From: Magnetococcales bacterium WMHbinv6
Lineage (GTDB): Bacteria > Pseudomonadota > Magnetococcia > Magnetococcales > Magnetaquicoccaceae
Length of the DNA: 44,925 bases
Reading direction: 5' to 3'
Assembly: GCA_002753135.1 (NCBI GenBank)
Contig: PDZV01000030.1
Location: 1-44,925 of the forward strand
The notes below the pieces were generated by a model. That model did not search any database. It worked only from the letters and a program-made list of their open reading frames with translations, and had not been told where the DNA came from. The position numbers and the translations under genes are program-made. Below, one piece after another: positions 15,760-25,020 of this stretch (positions are counted from its first letter, which is position 1; the number at the start of each line of letters is the position of its first letter).

Positions 15760-17082
15760 TCAACGCAGTTCCACAAAAGAGCGCTGCCGCAAATCCCGCA
15801 ACCACTGTTTGTAGCGGGCACGGGTTTTGGCTTCAACGACCCGTTCGGTCAACTCTTTGCGTTGCGCTTCCATGGAGTCGGGATCCAGCTGTTCTTTTTC
15901 ATCCACGCGAATCAAATGCCAGCCGAACGGAGTACGTACCGGGGCACTGATTTCACCTGGAGCCAGCGCAAAGGCCGCCTCCTCGAACGGGGCTACCATC
16001 AACCCTTCACCAAACCAACCCAAATCACCGCCATCCTTGGCCGTGCCATCCTGGGAATGTTTTTCCGCCAGAGATTTGAAGGCGGCCAACTGCTCGGTTT
16101 TGCCCTTTTGCGACAGCTCTTTGGCAATCTGCAGAATCTGTTGTCTGGCTTTGCTATTCTCTTCCGCTCCTGCCTCTGCCGCTGCTTTGATCAAAATATG
16201 CCGGGCATGGATTTTCATCTTGCTGGCTGTCATGGGGCGGCGAATGGCCCTTTTGTCCAACACCTTGAAGACATGAAAGCCTTGCGCCGAGCGCAACGGG
16301 CCGATCACATTGCCTTTTTCCCGGTCAAAAACCACCCGTTCCAACTCCGGCAACAATTCTCCCCGTTTGAACCAACCCATATCACCGCCACTCAAGCCAC
16401 TGGCATCACTGGAATATTGACCAGCCAATGACTCCAGCGAGGCCCCTTCACGCAGCTTTTCTGCCAACGATTCCGCTTGACGGAAGATCCGTTCAGCTGC
16501 GGCGGCGGAGGCGTCTCCCTCGATCTGCAGCACAATCTGTCCTAAACGAATCTCTTCGTTTTGAGGATTTTTTTTGATGTTGTCGTAGAGATCTTTGATC
16601 TCTTCGTCCGAAACCACAATCGAAGGACGAATGACGCGGGCGATTAAACGACTCTGCAGAATTTGATCTTTGACGCTCTGTCGATAGGTATCAAACTGAA
16701 CGCCCTGCGCAGCCAGAGTCTTGGGTAGCGCACCCGGCGGCAGATGGTTGTCTTTTTCCACCTGGCTGACCAGGGCATCAATATCCTGCTGTTCTACAGT
16801 AATATTCAATTGATTGGCTTTTTGTGCCCGGAGTGAGCGCAAAATCAACTCTTCCAGGCTGTGCGCCCGAATTTTTTCCGCATCGACATTTTCGCCCGAT
16901 TGGCGCAATTTGACCAAAACCGGTCTGGATACCTCATCCACTTCGCTGGCGGTAATGATGCTGGGCTTTGCCGACTTGTCCAACACATCCTGAAGCTCCA
17001 CCACAGCCGCAATACGATCCAATGGGCCGGCATCCAGGAGCGTGGGTGCCAGCAGTAACAGTATGCCAAGATATTTGTTCAA
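15760..17082 (-). CDS. surA: SurA periplasmic chaperone/peptidyl-prolyl isomerase
   Basis: A 440-residue outer-membrane-protein chaperone. It starts at TTG 17082, overlapping the lptD stop (TTGA); no ATG is better placed. A short signal peptide (MNKYLGILLLLAPTLLDAG) is followed by DRIAAVVE, a helical chaperone region (residues 25-185) and two parvulin domains. The first parvulin domain ends with GGDMGWFKRGELLPELE and GFHVFKVL, the second with KDGGDLGWFGEGLMVAPFE and GWHLIRV. A final helix (KELTERVVEAKTRARYKQWL) completes the chaperone module. It escorts proteins such as LptD to the outer membrane, which explains the gene order. Confidence 0.94.
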   Translation of the reverse strand: MNKYLGILLLLAPTLLDAGPLDRIAAVVELQDVLDKSAKPSIITASEVDEVSRPVLVKLRQSGENVDAEKIRAHSLEELILRSLRAQKANQLNITVEQQDIDALVSQVEKDNHLPPGALPKTLAAQGVQFDTYRQSVKDQILQSRLIARVIRPSIVVSDEEIKDLYDNIKKNPQNEEIRLGQIVLQIEGDASAAAAERIFRQAESLAEKLREGASLESLAGQYSSDASGLSGGDMGWFKRGELLPELERVVFDREKGNVIGPLRSAQGFHVFKVLDKRAIRRPMTASKMKIHARHILIKAAAEAGAEENSKARQQILQIAKELSQKGKTEQLAAFKSLAEKHSQDGTAKDGGDLGWFGEGLMVAPFEEAAFALAPGEISAPVRTPFGWHLIRVDEKEQLDPDSMEAQRKELTERVVEAKTRARYKQWLRDLRQRSFVELR

Positions 17083-19436
17083 ATTCCCACCCCGCCCAAT
17101 CCCTGCAGGTTGATAAAAACACCAATAAAATCACCGCTATGAGTTTTAGTTGAATTGGAAAGATCCCGTCCACCGGTGAGCAGCAGACTCCAGCATGAAT
17201 GGTCATAGACAAAACCGGTCCGCCAACTTTTCAAGCCGTTGGTTTCCAGGGAATAGGTCGCGCTCTGATTCCAGAACCAGTTGTCGTGGATGCGCGTTGA
17301 ACCGTTCAACATCATATCCTGGACCCGTTCCCGACTGCTTTCCAACAGGCTGACCGGCAGTCCGGTCAAGGTAGACCATCCCGCCAGATTGGGCACCCCC
17401 AAAGTGGGGGATCCGGTTACAGTCGGATCGCTGAAATGGTAGCCCAAACGAACATATTCGGTGTTGGCTCCCATTTGCATTTTACGATGCTCTTTGTCCG
17501 CCAAAGCCATGGTGAAGGAGAGATCCGAGGATTCCACCGTTTCCCGATAAGGGTTATACCCCAACGCCAGGGAGCTGGAAATGTCATCATTGATTTTGAT
17601 TTCCATGCCCGACACAATGGATGAAAAAGCGTGCCCGTCCTGAAATTCGCGACTACCCTCCGGTGCCCAACGCTGACCGATGGTCAGCAAAATATGATCC
17701 CAAAAGGTATTGCCCTCCTCCTGGTGGCGCAACAAGCGGGAGCGAAGACTGTAGTTGACCCATTGCGCATCGCTAATCCGGTCGGTGCCGGAATAGAGAT
17801 TTTGGGCAAAAATACCGGTGGTGGTAAAATTGCGCAGTGTCGCATCATAGTTGGGCAAACGGCTCTGATCGCTGACCTTGTTGGTAACATACTGTACGGA
17901 AGGTTCGATCGTATGCAGCATGCCGTTGCTGAAATGGCGACTCAAGATCGAATCCAGGCGCACGCTGGCCATGGCCGATTCCCGGTGCAGCGTTTCATTG
18001 CGGTCGATGCCGGTCTGGTTGGGATCCCCATTGAGCAGGTAGGCGGTCTCCCGTACACCAATCATGGCACTGGCTGTCCCGACCGGAACCGCTTTGCTGA
18101 AGTGCAGGGTGGGTGCCAGCTCCAATCGTTGCGTCATATCACCAGACAATTGATAAAAATTATCCAGACGCGCCTCACTGTCCAAACGCCAGCGTCCCCA
18201 ACTCATCGCGACCGACTCGTCCGACATGGGTATGTTTTTTAACACACGGCTGTCCGAGGCGTAAAAAAAGGGCAGATTTTGTACGGTATGGTCGTCATTT
18301 TTTTGTTCCAGATCCTGATACCAATTCACCCCGCTCTGCAACTGGGTAAAACTGTCGCCAGGACTCCAGTAACGCTGCACCGTGGCCGTTGATTCCAGAC
18401 GGCGACTGTGCGGGTCGATCAGTTTTTGCTCAAAGTCGTTGATAAAGTCACGAGTGCGGCTTCCTTCCAGGTGAACGTTCAACCGCCAATCATCCAGCTT
18501 CTGCTTGTGGTTGAGCAAAGCCAAACCCCGATACTCTTCATTGACTGTATCATAGAGACCTTTTACGTCGATCTGACCATGAAAATCGGGCTCCAGATAG
18601 CGAAATTGACCACTGCCCATCACCCCTCGCCGCGTCATTTCGCGCACGGCCAGGGTGGCATCCCGATTCGGGGCTATATTCCAGTAGTAGGGCAGTTCCA
18701 GCTCCATGCCGTTATGACTGGCGCGAAAATTGGGCATCAAAAAACCACTCTCGCGAATCGGCAACAACGGCTGCCGCCACCAGGGAACAGCCATCACCGG
18801 TACACCGCCAGCGTACAATCGGACATCGTTACCGGTAATGCGGTTGCTGGCCCGATCGATTTCAACAGCTGGGGAGGTAAAATGCCAGGGAGGATTGGCA
18901 CATTCACAATTGGTGAAAGTGGTATCGGTCAGATGGATAAAATCACGCCCCTCCCCCTCACTGCGAAATTCCGCCTTTTCGGCAGTGATCAAACCGCCGG
19001 GGCCGTTCAGATTGATGTCGGCCTTGTGCAGGCTGCCTGATTCCTTGTCCACATCATAGAAAAGATCTTCCGCTTTAAAGAGATCACCACGGCGCTGCAG
19101 CTGCACCTTGCCTTTGGCTTGAAACTGGTTGGTGTTGATACGGTATTGCGCCTGATCGGCGCGCAGTTCCATGACCCCGGTTTGTACCAGACGCACATTG
19201 CCTGTTGCCGACACCACCCGGTTTTCCTGATCCACATCCAGGCCGTCGGCCTCCACATCCACCGGAATGTTTTTTTCCTTTTTGCTGAGAGCCCTGCTGG
19301 ATTTGCCCGCAGCATCCACCCAATGGGGGAGTCCACTGCCGGCGAGCAGGCAAAGCATCGAAAGTATGCGCAACACAGGTTGCCTTGTTCCCGTTGCCCG
19401 GCAACCGGCAGGAGAATGACAGCGATTGAAAACCAT
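17079..19436 (-). CDS. lptD: LptD, LPS-assembly outer membrane protein
   Basis: A 785-residue outer-membrane protein that inserts lipopolysaccharide with LptE. ATG 19436 is preferred over the GTG at 19475 because aaagggtgg precedes it. A signal peptide (RILSMLCLLAGSGLPHWVDAAG) is followed by the OstA/beta-jellyroll domain (VEADGLDVDQENRVVSATGNV) and then the large barrel with many alternating aromatic strands. Cysteines occur in NCEC before the conserved PPWHF motif and in DHSCW near the C-terminus, a pattern compatible with the essential disulfides. It is the first gene of lptD-surA-pdxA. A 124-base gap to folC may hold its promoter. Confidence 0.95.
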   Translation of the reverse strand: MVFNRCHSPAGCRATGTRQPVLRILSMLCLLAGSGLPHWVDAAGKSSRALSKKEKNIPVDVEADGLDVDQENRVVSATGNVRLVQTGVMELRADQAQYRINTNQFQAKGKVQLQRRGDLFKAEDLFYDVDKESGSLHKADINLNGPGGLITAEKAEFRSEGEGRDFIHLTDTTFTNCECANPPWHFTSPAVEIDRASNRITGNDVRLYAGGVPVMAVPWWRQPLLPIRESGFLMPNFRASHNGMELELPYYWNIAPNRDATLAVREMTRRGVMGSGQFRYLEPDFHGQIDVKGLYDTVNEEYRGLALLNHKQKLDDWRLNVHLEGSRTRDFINDFEQKLIDPHSRRLESTATVQRYWSPGDSFTQLQSGVNWYQDLEQKNDDHTVQNLPFFYASDSRVLKNIPMSDESVAMSWGRWRLDSEARLDNFYQLSGDMTQRLELAPTLHFSKAVPVGTASAMIGVRETAYLLNGDPNQTGIDRNETLHRESAMASVRLDSILSRHFSNGMLHTIEPSVQYVTNKVSDQSRLPNYDATLRNFTTTGIFAQNLYSGTDRISDAQWVNYSLRSRLLRHQEEGNTFWDHILLTIGQRWAPEGSREFQDGHAFSSIVSGMEIKINDDISSSLALGYNPYRETVESSDLSFTMALADKEHRKMQMGANTEYVRLGYHFSDPTVTGSPTLGVPNLAGWSTLTGLPVSLLESSRERVQDMMLNGSTRIHDNWFWNQSATYSLETNGLKSWRTGFVYDHSCWSLLLTGGRDLSNSTKTHSGDFIGVFINLQGLGGVGI

Positions 19437-19560
19437 CAGCCCACCCTTTCTCGGATCGATGCAAACCGTACCCACGCAACACGAGAGCCCGATGCTTGCT
19501 CAGACTAACATTAACCATCGGCGAAGCGGCTACTCTAGCATACCCCCGCTGGCTATGTCA

Positions 19561-20877
19561 TTACTTGCCAGCAAGATTCTGCAAGAATTCCCGCAGTTGA
19601 CCGGCCAGATAGAGTGAGCCGCAGATGACAATTCGTGTCGACGCACAGGCCGCCGCCCGCTGCAACCCCTCTTCCGGAGAGGCACAGGCCGTGGCCGCAC
19701 ATCCGGCATCATGCCAAAAAGATGCCAACTGTTCTGCCGTCAGAGCCCGTTCACCGCCCACAGCCACCGTGTAAACCTGCTTGGCCAGAGGGGCAAGAAT
19801 GGTGACCATCTCCTGCACCGGTTTATCACGCAAGGCAGCAAAAAGAAAGAGGGAACGACCATCCAGACCCTGCAGATAATCCGCCAGCACCCGGCAGCCG
19901 GAAGGATTGTGCGCCCCATCCAAGAGAATGGCCAACTCCGGCTTGCCCGGCCAGTGCATCCATTCCAGGCGGGCAGGCCAATGGGTGGAGGCAATACCTG
20001 CCCTGATGGCCTGATCGCTGATCGGCCAATGCTGCCGCTGCAAATGGCGCAGCGCCGCCACCGCCAAGGTGGCATTATCATATTGGTGTACTCCAGGCAG
20101 CGACGGAGCAGGCAACAGAAACGTGCTATCCCCCTCCTGATACTGCCAATCCCCCTGCTCACTGCCCGTGGATAAACTACGGCAACAGGTAAAATCTCTT
20201 CCCTGCAGTGCCATCGGTACCGCCAGCCGTTCGGCCTGCAGGCGCAGCACCGCCACCACTTCCGGCAACTGCGCCATGACCAGCGCAGGTATCCCCGCTT
20301 TAAAAATACCCGCCTTTTCGCCCGCAATGGCCTGCAAACTGTGCCCCAGATAGTCGGTATGGTCCCAATCGATGCGCGTGATCAGCGTCAACAGCGGTTG
20401 CACCACATTGGTGGCATCCAGACGCCCCCCCAAACCGGTCTCCAGCAACACCACAGCAGGTGCCCCCCCTTTCCGGCAGCCCAGCCCCTGTTCACGAAAC
20501 AGACAAAAGGCCAACACCGTCAGCCATTCAAAAAAAGTTGCCTGTTGTTGGGGAAAACGGTGCAGCAGATCGGCCAGAAGGCGGCCCAGAATGGCATCAT
20601 CGACCGCTTGTCCCTGCAGGCGAAACCGTTCGTTGATTCGGTGCAGATGGGGTGAGGTATACAAGCCCACTCGAAAACCGGCCAACAACAACACCCGTTC
20701 CAGATAAGCCAGCACCGATCCTTTGCCGTTGGTGCCAGCCACGTGCAGGATGGGCAGTTGTCGCTCTGGATTGCCCAACGCCTGCAGCAGCGTTTCAACG
20801 CGCTGCAGGCCCAATTGTACCGCCACAGGGGTCTGTCGGCTGATCTGTTGCAACAGCTCAGGAAGGGAGGTGGACAT
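19561..20877 (-). CDS. folC: Bifunctional folylpolyglutamate/dihydrofolate synthase
   Basis: A 438-residue Mur-ligase-family enzyme. The P-loop is VAGTNGKGSVLAYLE (about residues 46-60), followed by YTSPHLHRINERF, VLLETGLGGRLDATN and ITRIDWDHTDYLG, then the C-terminal glutamate-ligase domain with ILLDGAHNPSGC. It adds glutamate to dihydropteroate and folates in the cytoplasm. It lies 49 bases after accD, a conserved neighbourhood in many proteobacteria. Confidence 0.95.
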   Translation of the reverse strand: MSTSLPELLQQISRQTPVAVQLGLQRVETLLQALGNPERQLPILHVAGTNGKGSVLAYLERVLLLAGFRVGLYTSPHLHRINERFRLQGQAVDDAILGRLLADLLHRFPQQQATFFEWLTVLAFCLFREQGLGCRKGGAPAVVLLETGLGGRLDATNVVQPLLTLITRIDWDHTDYLGHSLQAIAGEKAGIFKAGIPALVMAQLPEVVAVLRLQAERLAVPMALQGRDFTCCRSLSTGSEQGDWQYQEGDSTFLLPAPSLPGVHQYDNATLAVAALRHLQRQHWPISDQAIRAGIASTHWPARLEWMHWPGKPELAILLDGAHNPSGCRVLADYLQGLDGRSLFLFAALRDKPVQEMVTILAPLAKQVYTVAVGGERALTAEQLASFWHDAGCAATACASPEEGLQRAAACASTRIVICGSLYLAGQLREFLQNLAGK

Positions 20878-20926
20878 GCCTCGGCGTCATCCCACGGCGC
20901 TAAGCCGGGAAGCACGCAACCAAGAC

Positions 20927-21871
20927 TCACCCACCGCTGGCGCTACGTGCAGCCTCAATCTCTCCGGCTGACGTGGGGATGGGGGTGCGCGTCAGGCGGG
21001 AGAGAATATCAGCCAAGGTATCGCGCATCTCATGCCGGGAACAGATCAGGTCCAGAAAACCGTGTTCCAGCAGATATTCACTGCGTTGAAAACCTTCCGG
21101 CAACACTTCGCGCACGGTCTGTTCGATCACCCGTGGTCCGGCAAAACAGATCAGGGCGTTGGGTTCGGCGATGATGACATCCCCCAACATGGCAAACGAG
21201 GCGGTCACCCCACCGGTGGTCGGGTTGACCAACACCGAGATGAACGGCAAACGCGCCTCTTCCAGTTTGGTCAGCGCCGCAGAGGTTTTGGCCATCTGCA
21301 TCAGCGAGAGTATCCCTTCCTGCATACGGGCTCCGCCGGAGGTGGCAAACACCACATAGCTGCATCCGGCTTCCAGAGCAGCCAATGCTCCCTGTGCCAC
21401 CTTGGCCCCGGCTACCGAACCCATGGAGCCACCCAGAAAATTAAACTCAAACGCCGAAACCACCGCCGGAATGCCCTTGATGAACCCTTTGTAGACCCGC
21501 ACGGCATCGTTGGCCCCGGTCTCTTTTTGCGCCTCGCGAATGCGGTCCCGATAGCGTTTGATATCTTTGAATTTGAGCGGGTCGCTCGGATGCAGCCCGG
21601 AAAAAAGCTCCTGACGTCCCTCTTCATCAAGGGTGATTTCAATCCGCCGGGTGCCAGAGATGCGAAAATGGTGCTGACAATTGGGGCAAACCTCCATGTT
21701 GCGCGCCAGTTCGGTCTGGAACAACATTTTGCCGCACGAATCGCACTTGACCCACAACCCCTCCGGCGTCTGCGAACGACGCGGATTTTCTTTAATGCGC
21801 GGTTTGGTGATGCTGGTCAGCCAGTTGAGAGCCTTATCCAGTTTGTCGTTGATGTCGTTATCTCGGATCAT
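20927..21871 (-). CDS. accD: Acetyl-CoA carboxylase carboxyltransferase subunit beta
   Basis: A 314-residue subunit that, with AccA, transfers carboxyl from biotin to acetyl-CoA for fatty acid synthesis. The N-terminal zinc ribbon has C43, C46, C62 and C65 (CDSCGK and CPNC). The crotonase-like carboxyltransferase core shows FEFNFLGGSMGSVAG, FATSGGARMQEG, VLVNPTTGGVTASFAMLGD and FAGPRVIEQTVRE. Length is standard. It starts 9 bases after trpF, so it is in the trp transcription unit. Confidence 0.97.
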   Translation of the reverse strand: MIRDNDINDKLDKALNWLTSITKPRIKENPRRSQTPEGLWVKCDSCGKMLFQTELARNMEVCPNCQHHFRISGTRRIEITLDEEGRQELFSGLHPSDPLKFKDIKRYRDRIREAQKETGANDAVRVYKGFIKGIPAVVSAFEFNFLGGSMGSVAGAKVAQGALAALEAGCSYVVFATSGGARMQEGILSLMQMAKTSAALTKLEEARLPFISVLVNPTTGGVTASFAMLGDVIIAEPNALICFAGPRVIEQTVREVLPEGFQRSEYLLEHGFLDLICSRHEMRDTLADILSRLTRTPIPTSAGEIEAARSASGG

Positions 21872-21880
21872 GACTCCACC

Positions 21881-22555
21881 TCATAGATGAAAGGCATCGG
21901 CCCGACGTACCTGTCGGACCAGTTGCTCGATGGCTTTAGCCTCTTTGATACCCGGCGCACTCTCCACCCCGCTGGAAAGATCCACCGCATAAGGCCGAAC
22001 CTGGGCGATAGCCTCGGCCACACTCTCCGGCTTAAGCCCACCGGCCAGAATCAACGGTTTGCCTGCCGATGCTGCCATACTCTGCCAACGGTTGTCCAGC
22101 ACCGACCAGTCAAAAGTCTGCCCGCTGCCGCCGTAATGGCCGCTGACTTTGGCATCCAACAACAAGGCATCGACCGGCCAAAGCGCCGGATCCGGCAGAT
22201 CCGCCGCCGTGGCGATGCGCAGCGCTTTGATCAGAGCAGGAAACATCCCTGCCTGGCGCAAGGCCAGGCGCAGTTCGTGGCACTGCTCAACACTCTCATC
22301 ACCATGCAACTGCACCGCGTCGAGAAAACCCAGGGAGAGGGTGGCGATGATCTCCCGAATCGGCGCGTTGACAAACAGACCGACGCGGCTCAAAAAGGGA
22401 GGTAACCCGCTGGCCAGTTCAGCCGCCTGCGTCGGCGTCACCGCACGGGAAGAGCGAGGATAAAAAACCCAGCCCAACGCATCCACCCCCGCTGCCACCG
22501 CCGCCACGCCATCCTGCCGCCGGGTGATGCCACAGACTTTAATTCGGGTTGCCAT
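21881..22555 (-). CDS. trpF: Phosphoribosylanthranilate isomerase
   Basis: A 224-residue TIM-barrel enzyme of tryptophan synthesis. ATG 22555 (MATRIKVCGITRRQDG) is the family start; in-frame upstream sequence is trpC shadow. KVCGIT carries the catalytic cysteine, followed by GWVFYPRSSR, GLFVNAP, VQLHGDE and the phosphate-binding ILAGGLKPESV and DLSSGVESAPGIK motifs. It lies 7 bases after trpC. In many proteobacteria trpB and trpA follow trpF, but here accD follows directly. Confidence 0.96.
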   Translation of the reverse strand: MATRIKVCGITRRQDGVAAVAAGVDALGWVFYPRSSRAVTPTQAAELASGLPPFLSRVGLFVNAPIREIIATLSLGFLDAVQLHGDESVEQCHELRLALRQAGMFPALIKALRIATAADLPDPALWPVDALLLDAKVSGHYGGSGQTFDWSVLDNRWQSMAASAGKPLILAGGLKPESVAEAIAQVRPYAVDLSSGVESAPGIKEAKAIEQLVRQVRRADAFHL

Positions 22556-22562
22556 AACGCCT

Positions 22563-23414
22563 TCAGGCCGATTGTTGTGCCCGACAGGCGGCCAACAGAC
22601 GACCCAGGGCTTCGCCCGGTTGCCGGTCACGCATCAAGGCTTCGCCGATCAAAAAGGCGTGGATCGACTGCTGTTGCAGATAGAGCAGATCCTGGGCATC
22701 GAGTATGCCACTTTCCGAGACCACGCAACGCCCCTGCTCCACCCGTTTGGCCAGCCGGATTGAGGTTTCCAGAGAGGTGGCAAAAGTTTTCAGATCACGA
22801 TTGTTGATGCCCAGCAACGGTGTGCGCAGTTCATGGGCCCGTTCCAGTTCTGCCTCGTCATGCACCTCCACCAGCACATCCAGCGCCAACTCTCCGGCGG
22901 CGGCCTCCAGTTCCTGCGCCTGTGCGGTGGAAAGAACCGCCATGATCAAGAGAATGGCATCGGCTCCCAAAGCGCGGGATTGCACCACCTGATAGGGATC
23001 ATAGAGAAAATCTTTGCGCAGAACCGGCAGCTCGATACGCTCACGAATGCGCTGCAGATAACTGCCATCACCGAGAAAAAAATCCCGATCGGTCAAACAG
23101 GAGATACAGGTGGCCCCCTGCGCGGCATAGCCCTGGGCGATCACTTCGGGGGCAAACCCCTCCTCCCCTTCGGGGTGGATCACCCCTTTCGAGGGAGAAC
23201 CCCGCTTCACCTCCGCGATAATCGCCGCCACCGCCTGTTGTTGCCGACAACGTTGCACGCTCTCCTGTATCGCTCGGGCAAAGCCCCGTGGCGGGGCAAC
23301 CTCCGTGCATTGGCCAAGCAGGGAACTTGCGGAGCGCTCCCGACGGGCAACGGCAACCTCTTCCCGTTTGCGGGCCATGATGCGGTCCAGAATATGGTTG
23401 GGTGGCAAACTCAT
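22563..23414 (-). CDS. trpC: Indole-3-glycerol phosphate synthase
   Basis: A 283-residue TIM-barrel enzyme closing the indole ring. ATG 23414 ([13 protein letters not shown]) overlaps the trpD stop (ATGA). Hallmarks are AIIAEVKRGSPSKGVI with the active-site lysine, LPVLRKDFLYDPYQV, DVLVEVHDEAEL, LLGINNRDLKTF and VSESGI. Standard length for the monofunctional enzyme, separate from trpF. Confidence 0.97.
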   Translation of the reverse strand: MSLPPNHILDRIMARKREEVAVARRERSASSLLGQCTEVAPPRGFARAIQESVQRCRQQQAVAAIIAEVKRGSPSKGVIHPEGEEGFAPEVIAQGYAAQGATCISCLTDRDFFLGDGSYLQRIRERIELPVLRKDFLYDPYQVVQSRALGADAILLIMAVLSTAQAQELEAAAGELALDVLVEVHDEAELERAHELRTPLLGINNRDLKTFATSLETSIRLAKRVEQGRCVVSESGILDAQDLLYLQQQSIHAFLIGEALMRDRQPGEALGRLLAACRAQQSA

Positions 23415-24430
23415 GGGGTGTTGGAACACTCGATCAAACGTTGCAGGAGAGCGGCTGCCCGGCCAGAATCGAGGGCCTCTGCCGCCAGTTGCATCCCTTC
23501 GGCGATGGAAGGGGCTCGCCGTGCCGCATAGAGCGCCGCCGCTGCATTCAACACGACAATATCCCGTGCTGCCCCCTGTTCGCCTGCCAGTATGCGCCGT
23601 GTCAACGCGGCGTTGTGGGCGGCATCACCGCCAGCCAACGCCTCCGGGCGGGCATAGGGGATGCCGAACTGTTGCGGGTCCAAGGTGTAGGTATTAACCG
23701 AACCATCCTCAGACAGTTCTGCCACTTGTGTGGTGGTTGTGGTGGTGATCTCATCCAAACCATCATCGCCATGTACCACCAGGGCATGTTGCACCCCCAA
23801 ACGCCCCAGCACCTGAGCAATAGGGCGAATCCAGGCGGCAGAAAAGAGTCCCATCAACTGATACGGGGCCGAAGCCGGGTTGGTCAACGGACCCAACAGA
23901 TTGAACAGGGTACGCACCGCCAACTCCCGCCGTGGTCCGGCCACGTGACGCATGGCGCTGTGGTGTTTCGGGGCAAAAAGAAAACCGATTCCCACCTGTT
24001 GCAGGCAGTTTTGCACCACCTCCGGTGTGGCATCAATCTGCACCCCCAAAGCGGCCAGCAGATCGGCAGATCCGGATTTGGAAGAGAGGGCCCGGTTGCC
24101 ATGTTTGGCGACAATGACATCGTTGGCGGCCACCAGAAAGGCCGCCGTGGTGGAAATATTGAAGGTGCCCGCCCCATCACCGCCGGTGCCGCAGGTGTCA
24201 ACCACCCGGCCTGCAGGCGTTGCGATGGTCAGCGCCTTGCTGCGCATGGTCAGCGCCGAGCCGGTGATCTCCTCCACCGTCTCCCCTTTCATGCGCAGGG
24301 CGACCAGATAGGCACCAATTTGCGCCTCGCTGGCCTCGCCCGACATGATCTGTTCCATCACCAAACGGGCCTCCGTTTGGCTCAAATCCCGCCGTTCGAG
24401 CAACTGGGCAATCGCTTGTTGAATGTTCAT
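23411..24430 (-). CDS. trpD: Anthranilate phosphoribosyltransferase
   Basis: A 339-residue enzyme joining anthranilate to PRPP. The N-terminal helices include [26 protein letters not shown]. The PRPP-binding [21 protein letters not shown] loop region and [21 protein letters not shown] are present, as is [12 protein letters not shown]. Both ends overlap neighbours by 4 bases (trpG stop and trpC start), showing tight translational coupling. Confidence 0.97.
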   Translation of the reverse strand: MNIQQAIAQLLERRDLSQTEARLVMEQIMSGEASEAQIGAYLVALRMKGETVEEITGSALTMRSKALTIATPAGRVVDTCGTGGDGAGTFNISTTAAFLVAANDVIVAKHGNRALSSKSGSADLLAALGVQIDATPEVVQNCLQQVGIGFLFAPKHHSAMRHVAGPRRELAVRTLFNLLGPLTNPASAPYQLMGLFSAAWIRPIAQVLGRLGVQHALVVHGDDGLDEITTTTTTQVAELSEDGSVNTYTLDPQQFGIPYARPEALAGGDAAHNAALTRRILAGEQGAARDIVVLNAAAALYAARRAPSIAEGMQLAAEALDSGRAAALLQRLIECSNTP

Positions 24431-25014
24431 GGCCCAACAATTTTCAGAAAGTTGGCCAACATGTCATGGCCCTGTTCGGTAAGAATCGATTCCGGGTGAA
24501 ACTGGACACCGTGAACCGGCAGATCTTTGTGGCGCACCCCCATCACCAACCGCCCCGATTCGCAAGCCGGATCGGTCCAGGCGTTGATCAGCAGAGAGTC
24601 CGGAATGGTCTCCTCTGCCACCACCAACGAGTGGTAACGGGTGGCGGTCAGCGGGTTGTTGAGCCCCTGAAACAGACCGCTCCGATCATGATAAATGGAG
24701 GAAGTTTTGCCGTGCATCAGTTTGGGGGCACGCACCACCTGACCGCCAAAGGCCTGCCCGATGGCCTGATGGCCCAGGCAGACGCCCAAAATGGGGATGC
24801 GCCCGGCAAAATGGCGGATCACATCAAGGGTAATTCCAGCCTGATCCGGATTGCCCGGACCGGGCGAAAGCACGATATGGCCGGGAGCCAGCGTTTCGAT
24901 ACCGCTCAAGGAGATGGCATCGTTGCGCACCACCCGCACCTCGGCACCCAACTCCCCCAGATATTGGGCCAGATTGTAGGTAAAGGAGTCGTAGTTGTCG
25001 ATCAGCAGCACCAT
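24427..25014 (-). CDS. trpG: Anthranilate synthase glutaminase component
   Basis: A 195-residue class I glutamine amidotransferase providing ammonia to TrpE. The triad is visible: C79 in [10 protein letters not shown], and H173 and E175 in QFHPES. It starts [19 protein letters not shown], the classical start, 6 bases after trpE, and its stop overlaps trpD. The same protein may also serve PabB for folate synthesis, as in some bacteria, but nothing here shows that. Confidence 0.97.
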   Translation of the reverse strand: MVLLIDNYDSFTYNLAQYLGELGAEVRVVRNDAISLSGIETLAPGHIVLSPGPGNPDQAGITLDVIRHFAGRIPILGVCLGHQAIGQAFGGQVVRAPKLMHGKTSSIYHDRSGLFQGLNNPLTATRYHSLVVAEETIPDSLLINAWTDPACESGRLVMGVRHKDLPVHGVQFHPESILTEQGHDMLANFLKIVGP

Positions 25015-25020
25015 AGCTGT

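Noticed and set aside
15019-16431. A 470-codon open frame on the + strand opposite pdxA-surA
   Set aside because: Antisense shadow of two well-supported genes; no recognisable domain or ribosome binding site.
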